From DASXQK01 sp963757155 (GTDB lineage: Bacteria; Pseudomonadota; Alphaproteobacteria; Dongiales; Dongiaceae): a DNA stretch of 64,000 nucleotides. A model generated the notes under the pieces. It was not told the DNA's origin. It made no database searches and saw only the letters and a program-made list of their open reading frames with translations. Shown here piece after piece: positions 57,657 to 64,000 of the stretch. Made by a program: the position numbers and the translations under genes. Location of the stretch: contig CAVWQS010000021.1 in NCBI GenBank assembly GCA_963757155.1, forward strand, positions 99,790 to 163,789, written 5' to 3'. Position 1 is the first letter of the stretch; the number at the start of each line of letters is the position of its first letter.

Positions 57657-59486
57657 CTACTCCGCTGCGTCGGCGGTCTCGGCCTCTTCCTCGGCCAATT
57701 CCTCCTGCTCGAACTCGTCGGAGTCAAGGCTGTCGAACTGGTCCAGGAAGATTTCATCGACCGACTGCATCTCGCGCGGCAGCTCGAGGATCGCCGGCGT
57801 CCAGTTGGCGAGCTTGTCCTTCACCTCCTGGGGCAGCGGCTCGTCCTTGCCCCCGAAGTTGAGCCAGGTCTGCTGGTCCGGCCACTGGAACCACTTCTGC
57901 ATGCGCTGGGCGAGGCTCGCCACCTTCTCCGTCTTGTAGCGTGCCGCCACACTCGCGTTGGTGCATTCCTCCAACGCCTTCAGCATGAAGGCCCGGCCGC
58001 AGCTCTGCCAGAACACGGCATCGGGCGTCCAGACGCTGCGGCCATGCACCCGCTCCGTTGCCAGAACCGCCCTCGCCATGGTCTCGGCGCCGGGCAGCTG
58101 GGCATCGAAGGCCAATGCCGCGACATGGCCCAGCCGCTCCACCAGCTCGTCCTGGGTGGCGCCGGCCAGCGCCTTCCACATCGCGCCCAGCGGCTTGTCG
58201 CGCGTTGTCTTGTATTCCCGCTCCAGGCTGGCCCACAACGGAAACGCCCGCATCGCGGCTTCGTTGGGCTCATTCGGCTTCCACTGCAGATCGGCCGCCC
58301 TGGCCGCATAGCCCCGCCGGTAGTCGGCCATCGCCAGCAGCATGACGAACACCCGGGCAGCCAGCCTGGGATGGGCACTCAGCGCCAGCTTCACCTGGCG
58401 CGAGCGCGCCTCCTTCAGTTCGTGCACCAGGCTCGAGCTCATCGGGCGGTTGCCCGTCATCTCGACCTCTACGCCCTGGGCTTCGGCCTCGGCCCGCTTG
58501 ATCTCCTGCTTCTCGACCCGGGCCTCGGCCTTGGCCTCCTTCACCATCTCGGGCTCCGGCATGACCACTTCCCAGATATGGAATCGGCCATCGTCCTCGA
58601 TCTCGTAGACCACGGTGTGCATTGCCCGGGCCTTCTTCGACTTGACCTCGGCCCGCCGCGGCCAGTCGGCTCGCCGATAGACGATCCCGTCGCCTCGATC
58701 ACCGCTTTCCAGCCCTGGCCCCGCAGCTTGTCGAGCTCCACCTCGATCGCCGCCATCTGCAGCTTCCAGAACAGGATCGAATCGGCGCACAGCTCCTCGC
58801 CGCTGGGATCCTCGTCGAACAGGTCGACCAGCAGCTGGCCGCCCTCGATGAAGTAGGTGTTCTTGTCGAAGATCGCGGTCTCCATCCGCGGCGCCTCGTC
58901 ATGCACGACGTTCTTGATGCCCCAGGGATGATCGCCGTGCTGCTCCAGCACCTGGACCTGCACCTTCTGGTCCTTGATCAGCGTCAGCGCCTGGGCTGTC
59001 TCCCAGGACAGATCGCCCTTGCGTACCTGGTCCTTGATCGACGGTGCCAGGGACGCCAGCGCCAGCACCTGATTGACGCGCTTCGGCGGCAGGTCGAAGA
59101 GCTTGGCCACCTTCGTCGTCTTCATTCCCTCGGCGACGAGCTTGGGCGAAGACGTCGTACTGGTCCATGGGATTCATGGCCTGGCGCATGGTGTTCGCCG
59201 ACAGCGCCTGGCCGGCGCCGGCGTCGGTCCCCACGCACCATGCAATTACGACGACGGCGGGATCCTCGTGGATCTCGTACAAGGCCATCAGCCGGCGGTT
59301 GCCGTCGATCACGTCGTAGTGGCTGCGATCGTCCTGGCGCGGGCGCACCAGCAGCGGCACCAGCAGGCCGAAGCGCTTGATATTCTCCACCAGGGCCTTG
59401 ATGCCCTCGTAGCGGTCAGTCTTACGCACCGCATCGTCGCCCTCGGCGGGATGCAGGTTGCGGAGTTGGATCTCTGCCTGTGACAC
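57657..59486 (-). CDS. ParB/RepB-like protein, two frame breaks
   Basis: About 609 residues. The N-terminal part is a ParB/Srx-type domain (AVRKTDRYEGIKALVENIKR; GLLVPLLVRPRQDDRSHYDV; IDGNRRLMALYEI) followed by a KorB/ParB-like HTH (TTKVAKLFDLPPKRVNQVLA; GDLSWETAQAL). The long C-terminal part is helical and acidic at the end. A GTG at 59486 with AGAGGAGAA upstream is the start (SQAEIQLRNLHPAEG). Breaks lie near 59155 (GCCCAAG for GCCAAG) and 58690 (GAGGCGAC for GAGGGCGAC). Likely a partition or DNA-processing protein of the element. Confidence 0.75.
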
Positions 59487-59523
59487 GTCGTTCTCCTCTT
59501 GGAAAATGGAAGTTGGAAATTGA

Positions 59524-60568
59524 TCAGGCGGCGTTTGCCACCTGGGCCCACTCGCCGGGCGCCAAGCGTGACCAGCTTGCCCCCGATCCGCTCGAGCTCG
59601 TCGGCCCGGTCGGCGTCCTCGTTCTCCCGGCCCGCCGCCGTCAGGGCATTGGCCATGCCCCACATCGTCATGTCCCCGCCCTGCAGCAGGAACGCCAGCA
59701 CGCCCTGGCCCTCGCTCTCCGAGAGGCCGAAGCGCTTGGTCACCTCCTTGACCGCCTTATCGGGTCGGGCATCCAGCTTCATGCCGGCAGACCGGCGCAT
59801 CTGCTCGACCGACTGCTCGACCGCGCCCTCGGTCAGCATGTGGCGGGTGGTATCCCGGAGCTTCAGGAAGAACGCCTTGTCCGCCAGCTTGCGGGTGTCG
59901 TCGGCGAAGTATTCCGCGGCCAGATCGTCGCCCAGCCGCCCGCCGATATGGTTCTTGCGGCTTTTGTTGTCGGGCATCGTCATGCCGTTCAGGCACACCA
60001 GCCGCAGCGCGTAGAGCGCCACTTCCAGCGCGCCTTGGCCGATCTCCGAGTTGGAGATGCTGAGCCCGAACTGCACGATGTCACCCCGGCGTACCTCGAA
60101 CTCCAGCTTCGGCAGCACGGCGGTCATGTAGAGCTTGCGCTCCGTGAGCTCGCACTTCTGGATCTTGATGTTGGGGTGCTCGTAGAGCGCCGGCAGCGCC
60201 GCCTCGATCAGGTCGCAGTTGTCCAGCGGCCGGAACTTGTTGGAGAGGATGGCCCGGGTTTCGCCGGCGAGCGTGCGGATCAGCCGGTGTTCGTGGTCCT
60301 TGGCCTCGAGCCAGTGGTTGACGTTGGTCGCCAGCAGCGTCGGCTGGTCCCGGCGCATCCGGTCGTAATAGGGCTTTGGGATCTCGGTGAACTGGCTCAG
60401 GTCGCCGTGGGCATAGTCGCGCAGCCGGCACGAGCTCAGCCCCTCGATTTCGAGGTGGGTCCCGTCGGGATCCATCTGGAAGCCGTCCCAGGAGCGGGCG
60501 AGGAAATCCTTCTTCAGTCCCTTCTGGCGGTTGATCTCGGTCGCCAGGTCGTTCACGGTCATGTTCAT
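59524..60568 (-). CDS. DUF932 family protein, frame broken
   Basis: About 347 residues. The DUF932 layout is recognisable: a short N-terminal helix (LATEINRQKGLKKDFLARSW), the central REVRRG-like VRRGDIVQFGLSISNSEIGQ and GALEVALYALRLVCLNGMTM, then a helical part (HMLTEGAVEQSVEQMRRSAG). DUF932 proteins are common on phages and large plasmids, with unknown role. The tail is restored by removing one T near 59567 (CTTGGCGCC), giving LAPGEWAQVANAA. It lies just upstream of the ParB-like gene on the same strand. Confidence 0.78.
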
Positions 60569-60585
60569 TGTGTCGTCTCCCATGG

Positions 60586-60867
60586 TTATGCTGGAGGCTC
60601 TCGCCCCAGCGGTTACTGACCTCGAAGCCGTCTTGTTCGGGCTGCCAGGTCGTCGGCGGCTGCTTGGTCATCTTGCGATGGCCGCGGAGCTCGCCGTAGT
60701 AGCGGAGGCAGTCGCCCGGCATCCTCGGCCCAGCCGCGCACGCGACCGACCCCGCGCGCCGTGCCGCGCACAGCGCCGTGACCGGCCGCCAGGATGTAGG
60801 GGGTGGCGGCGAGGGCGAGCCCGCCGCCGATGCCACGCAGGAATGCCGCAAGCAGGATTCTCTGCAT
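60586..60867 (-). CDS. Small hypothetical protein with hydrophobic N-terminus, frame broken
   Basis: It starts MQRILLAAFLRGIGGGLALA with a possible membrane helix, and after a break near 60722 continues DCLRYYGELRGHRKMTKQPP and TTWQPEQDGFEVSN. The stop is uncertain (about 60586). ATG 60867 follows GAAGGAG. TCAAATTCGCAGGA (60884-60897) lies just before the ribosome site. No known family. Confidence 0.4.
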
Positions 60868-61026
60868 CTTCGTTCTCCTTCCTTCAAATTCGCAGGATTG
60901 TAGTCGAGCGTCCAGCGAGAATGTTTCACATGAAACGCTGGTTATGCTTTCAGCCCTGGAGCTGCCCAAAAAGAAGAACCCGGAGCCGGCCACCAGGCCA
61001 GCCCCGGGCTCGTCACCCGCCGCCGG

Positions 61027-61794
61027 TTATTCGGCGGCCAGCGGCGGCTTCTTGCCCCACTTGGTGATGAACGCTCGCGCGTCCTTCGCCGCCTGGGTCT
61101 TCTCCTTGCCGGGGATAACGTCCGCCGAGGGCTTCCACTCGGTGTCGGTCTCCTCGATATGGACGTTGCACGCGGCCGCCATGAAGTCGGTCCACATCTC
61201 GTGCTGCCGGGCCAGGTCCTGGCCGTACTGCAGCGCGTTCTCGATCTTCACGTTATCGACCTCGGCGCCATCGAACCGACGCACCCGCCACTCCAACTGC
61301 TCGCTCAGCCGGCGCATGTTCTTCTCGGTCTGAAGGATCGAGCGATTGGCGTTCCAGCACTCGTTGCCGATGTAGCGCGCTCGGCAGAGAGCGACGGGAC
61401 GGCCCCGCCACTTGCCGCCGGCATCCTCGAGGAAGTCCTGGTTCTCCGGCTCCGCTTCGCCGAACCGGTCCATGGTCTCGCCGAACGCGCTCTCGAAGTC
61501 GCGGACCCGGGCCTTGCGCAGTTCCTCCTCGCCCGGCTCCAGGGTCCTGCTGGCCAGGGCGTTCAAGCTGTCGGCATTGCGCCGGCGCTCGACCGCCGCC
61601 TCCCGGGCTTCCGCCGCATGATCGCGGAGCGTCGGATCGAACTCCGCCGTTCCACCGCCCTGCTCAAGCTGGGCCAGGTCGCGAAGCTCCTGTGCCGCAT
61701 CATTCAGGTTACGGATCCGAAGCCGTTCCTTCTCAGCCGCGAGCTGTTCGGCGTGATAGTCGGTCGGTGTCAGTTTATGTGCCAAATTCGTCAT
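61027..61794 (-). CDS. Hypothetical 255-residue protein of the mobile element
   Basis: I do not recognise it. It begins MTNLAHKLTPTDYHAEQLAA, has a long helical, probably coiled-coil N-terminal part (KERLRIRNLNDAAQELRDLA; RDHAAEAREAAVERRRNADS), a central aromatic part (RARYIGNECWNANRSILQTE) and a C-terminal DARAFITKWGKKPPLAAE. No catalytic motif is seen. The start at 61794 shares its ribosome site sequence (GGAGAGAAAA) with the next gene upstream (62175). Confidence 0.6.
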   Translation of the reverse strand: MTNLAHKLTPTDYHAEQLAAEKERLRIRNLNDAAQELRDLAQLEQGGGTAEFDPTLRDHAAEAREAAVERRRNADSLNALASRTLEPGEEELRKARVRDFESAFGETMDRFGEAEPENQDFLEDAGGKWRGRPVALCRARYIGNECWNANRSILQTEKNMRRLSEQLEWRVRRFDGAEVDNVKIENALQYGQDLARQHEMWTDFMAAACNVHIEETDTEWKPSADVIPGKEKTQAAKDARAFITKWGKKPPLAAE

Positions 61795-61860
61795 TTTTCT
61801 CTCCATTGAAATGAAAAGGGCCGACAGTCGCCTGCCGGCCCGTTGTTCGCTGATTGCCAA

Positions 61861-62175
61861 TCAGCGCGTGCTATCGAAGCCGACGTCGGCGTTCCAGCGG
61901 AAGCTCTTGAAAAGTTCATCCTCGCGCCAGGCCGTGGTCACCATGTCGGCCAGCTTCGCAGCGATCGTGTAGCACAGCGAACCGACGGCAAAACCGATCG
62001 CCATCATCACCGCGAAGTGGACCATCCACATGCCGATCAGCATCAGCTGGTTGCCAAACGCCGCCACGATGACGCAACCGCTCACCACAGCCACAGCCAC
62101 GACGAGCGCCGCCTTCATGAACTTCAGAGCCGCATCACGCTTCGCATTCTTCTTCGGGAAGGTATAGAGCCTCAT
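61861..62175 (-). CDS. Small membrane protein of the mobile element
   Basis: A 104-residue protein with two membrane helices (AALVVAVAVVSGCVIVAAFG and LIGMWMVHFAVMMAIGFAVG) between a basic start (MRLYTFPKKNAKRDAALKF) and a polar end. It may be a holin-like or envelope protein, but that is a guess. ATG 62175 follows CATGGAGAGAAAA. Confidence 0.6.
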   Translation of the reverse strand: MRLYTFPKKNAKRDAALKFMKAALVVAVAVVSGCVIVAAFGNQLMLIGMWMVHFAVMMAIGFAVGSLCYTIAAKLADMVTTAWREDELFKSFRWNADVGFDSTR

Positions 62176-62270
62176 TTTTCTCTCCATGGATTAACCACGA
62201 GCCAGCACCACGCTGCCTCTGTGTGATCACAAAGGAACGACAAGACGGACGGCTTGTAGAAGGATTGAGG

Positions 62271-62554
62271 CTGCGACCCGATGAAAGACAGACGAAGTCT
62301 GTCTGTCGCAGCGCAGCTGCGTCATCGGGTTGCAGGCGAAAGCGCGGAACGCGCCAAGCTGGCCAACACCCCCTATCGAGCGAAGGCTCAGCCAGCGCCG
62401 TCCTTTACAAGACGCGCCGGCTTGGCGTTACGCTCGAAGGACACACAGCAGCATCTTAGAAGCGCGCAGCGCGCGCTCGAGCTCGATATCTCAATGTCAT
62501 TGGCATTGCTTCTGTGCTGGTGAGCTCGGCGCCCGTTGGGCGCGCCACAGCTCA
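62271..62554. ncRNA. Structured intergenic block with a three-way junction
   Basis: Outer arms CTGCGACCCGATGA (62271-62284) and TCATCGGGTTGCAG (62322-62335) pair over 14 bases with one wobble and enclose two hairpins with three-base loops: AGACAGAC-GAA-GTCTGTCT (62286-62304) and CGCAGC-GCA-GCTGCG (62307-62321). A second large stem CGCCAAGCTGGC (62352) / GCCGGCTTGGCG (62416) follows, then AGCGCGC-AGC-GCGCGCT (62461-62477) and GCGCCC-GTT-GGGCGC (62529-62543) inside TGAGCT/AGCTCA. No gene is coded. It may be a structured RNA or a DNA site such as an origin. Confidence 0.5.
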
Positions 62555-62809
62555 ATCGTCGTTGCGCCGCGGACCCTTGACCGGATCGCGCGTCGGCTTG
62601 GTGCAGGGCGCCAGAAGCGTCGGTGGTGACCCAGCCTTCGCCGGCTGCAATCCCCAAGCCTTGGGATCGACCAGCTTGCGCTTGAGCCAAGCCTTGCGCG
62701 CCCGCTCCGCACCAGGGCGATAGACCAGCTTGCCCTTGCCATGGCCATGTCGCTTAGCCGGCCCCTGCGAGCCAGCGAACCATGAACCCGTGAACCCTCG
62801 TTTCGCCAT
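62552..62809 (-). CDS. Hypothetical 85-residue basic protein
   Basis: A Lys/Arg-rich, Gly-containing short protein (MAKRGFTGSWFAGSQGPAKR; RPGAERARKAWLKRKLVDPK) of unknown function, possibly nucleic-acid binding. TCAAATTCGCA lies just upstream of its ATG. It is the first minus-strand gene of the cluster and is divergent from the terminase-like gene. Confidence 0.5.
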   Translation of the reverse strand: MAKRGFTGSWFAGSQGPAKRHGHGKGKLVYRPGAERARKAWLKRKLVDPKAWGLQPAKAGSPPTLLAPCTKPTRDPVKGPRRNDD

Positions 62810-62812
62810 GCT

Positions 62813-62867
62813 TCAAATTCGCATTCCATCTGCTTGCATGCAAGCGAGAACGCAGCTAGACTTGACA
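62813..62867. promoter_or_regulatory. Divergent control region with a palindrome
   Basis: Between the minus-strand gene at 62809 and the plus-strand gene at 62969 lie TCAAATTCGCA (62813), a perfect 12-base palindrome CTTGCATGCAAG (62833-62844), and a consensus-like -35 TTGACA (62862-62867, plus strand). No matching -10 is evident. Confidence 0.35.
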
Positions 62868-62968
62868 CACGTGATAAATCGCGAGCGCCCGCATGCAAGG
62901 AGCAAAGGTTCCTCTCCTCCTGCACCTCCTCTCTTCCAAAGCGGGCCCCGGGCCGAGGGATTGACCTT

Positions 62969-63572
62969 ATGGAGCTGATCTCCAAGGAACGAGCGCAGGC
63001 ATTCGCCGAAGCGCTCATCCTGCATCACGGCAATGCGACTGCTGCCGCCCGATCGCTCGAATACGACAGTCCGTCAGCACCGGCCACAGGTACAGCCGAC
63101 ATCCTCTGGTGCTGCGAGCTCTGGCACCGCTTTCACAAGCGCACCTTAACGCATTGACACCAAAGGCTATTCAGACATTGGCCGCGTTGCTCAACACGGG
63201 CAGTCCCTATGTCGGCTCGAGGCTGCCAAGGACATCCTTGATCGCAACGGGGTGGGTACAGCCCATGAGCCGCCACGATCACAGCAGCTCGTGGTGAATA
63301 TCAATCTCTCGCCTTCGACTGCTGGTGACGTAACACCACCAGTCGTGCTCGATGTCGATGCCATCGCCGATGACGTGTCGGAGGAAGGGGCCCTCGAAAA
63401 CTCGGACCCCTCACACTCCTCCACCTCCTCCCCACATGATTTTTCCCTGGAGGTTCTCGATGACAGTGTCTCTCGGCCTGTGATGCTGGAGCGCTCGTTA
63501 ATACCTTCTCCTTTGAAACAAGAGGGCGAGTCAGATTTTTTTGCTGAGGAATCCGACTTCGATCTGGATTGA
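62969..63572 (+). CDS. Terminase small subunit-like protein, two frame breaks
   Basis: About 201 residues. The N-terminal part (MELISKERAQAFAEALILHH; GNATAAARSLEY) resembles the DNA-binding helix-turn-helix of phage terminase small subunits. After breaks near 63110 and 63215 it continues LTPKAIQTLAALLNTGSPYV and RLEAAKDILDRNGVG, the typical '...AAKxILDRxG' segment, and then a long acidic, Ser/Asp-rich tail ending EESDFDLD. Terminase small subunits recognise packaging sites. The reverse orientation to the neighbouring genes fits a switch to late genes. Confidence 0.55.
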
Positions 63573-63592
63573 AAACAACAGGAGGTCTCACG

Positions 63593-63970
63593 ATGGCCAG
63601 ACGCGCGCGGCCGCAACCGAGGGAAATGGCCCGCGGTACCTCCCCTGAGGCTTCTCGGAGGGCGGCCAAGCGGGCGTTGAACCGCGCTCGAAGGTCTCGA
63701 TGACTATCATGCGGCCGCCGCAGCACGGGCATGGAGCGATGCATCGGCGGCTCGTCGGCGTCGCTGGGCTCGATCAGCCTGGCGTGATTGCCAAAAGAAG
63801 CGCAGGCGGCCCGCATCATGCGCCGCCGCGAGCTTCTCGAGGAAGAATCCTCGGAACAGCCGCGAGAGAACCCGCACGGTAGGAAGAAGCCCGGGCGGCA
63901 TGAGATCCAGCGCTCGCCCCGGATCGTTGTCCGGGGCAAGCTAGGGCGCGTAGCCATAAATCGAGCTTGA
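63593..63970 (+). CDS. Arg-rich hypothetical protein downstream of the terminase-like gene, frame broken
   Basis: ATG 63593 has a strong site (AGGAGGTCTCACG). The first frame gives 36 residues (MARRARPQPREMARGTSPEA) and stops; the protein-like reading continues DDYHAAAAARAWSDASAARR and, in a third frame, KEAQAARIMRRRELLEEESS up to 63970. In total about 125 residues, rich in Arg and Ala. It may be a further packaging or small structural protein. No family recognised. Confidence 0.4.
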
Positions 63971-64000
63971 TTGCTACTCGATGTCCGATATGCGCCGATA

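Noticed and set aside
62271..62335. A tRNA-like cloverleaf at the three-way junction
   Set aside because: There is no T-loop consensus, no anticodon-type seven-base loop and no 3' CCA; the loops are three bases long.
62223..62523. Two overlapping plus-strand frames of about 80 codons in the hairpin block
   Set aside because: No ribosome sites, no protein-like composition, and the DNA is better described by its inverted repeats.

Overview
The window is a G+C-rich alphaproteobacterial chromosome segment. Evidence for the lineage: a GapR-like (DUF2312) protein, a split proton-translocating transhydrogenase (PntAA/PntAB/PntB), RpoH, COQ9, an ATP-type PEP carboxykinase and a fused indolepyruvate:ferredoxin oxidoreductase. 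A free-living, Rhodospirillales-like organism fits, but the genus cannot be fixed from this sequence.

Layout. Positions 1-45,900 are mostly ordinary chromosome: the end of a YbdK-type ligase gene, DUF1244, a glutathione transferase and a GapR-like gene (1-2.3 kb); a small secreted Cys-motif protein (3 kb); an oppABCDF-type peptide import operon on the minus strand (3.3-8.8 kb); a serine beta-lactamase-fold protein and a DUF2147 protein (8.9-10.6 kb); indolepyruvate oxidoreductase and an acyl-CoA ligase (10.7-16.4 kb); oligoendopeptidase F, an ABC1 kinase and an AraC-type regulator (16.5-20.7 kb); an HlyD / double ABC-2 permease / HlyD export operon (20.9-25.2 kb); a ureohydrolase and a DUF2332 protein (25.3-27.6 kb); pntAA-pntAB-pntB and an aldo/keto reductase (27.7-31.5 kb); pckA, rpsU, def, COQ9, rpoH, an RluA-family synthase, threonine aldolase and a sulfotransferase (31.6-39.2 kb); tRNA-Glu (39.3 kb); tonB-exbD with a cut-off exbB beside an IS1380-type remnant (39.5-41.5 kb); a CPA2 antiporter and a frame-broken GH63-like glucosidase (41.9-45.8 kb). 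Positions 45.9-48.3 kb are a decayed, repeat-rich strip.

Positions 48.4-64 kb look like the early region of a prophage or related mobile element. Almost all genes lie on the minus strand with ATGA-type overlaps. They encode, in transcription order, small unknown proteins, a DUF932 protein, a ParB-like protein, small HTH proteins, a DUF1064 nuclease-like protein, DnaT-like replication proteins, a CI/LexA-like repressor, a YqaJ-type exonuclease, a Rad52-like annealing protein, SSB and an HEAGH peptidase-like protein. A divergent plus-strand terminase-small-subunit-like gene lies near the right edge. Two intergenic blocks (54.24-54.45 and 62.27-62.55 kb) are dense arrays of hairpins, and a recurring TCCTGCGAATTTGA-type motif precedes several early genes.

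An important caveat: roughly thirty genes, including conserved chromosomal ones (oppB, oppD, oppF, pntB, indolepyruvate oxidoreductase), are broken by single-base indels. The spread over conserved and accessory genes alike points to sequence or assembly error rather than mass pseudogene formation. For these genes I give the whole span and state where the frame changes.
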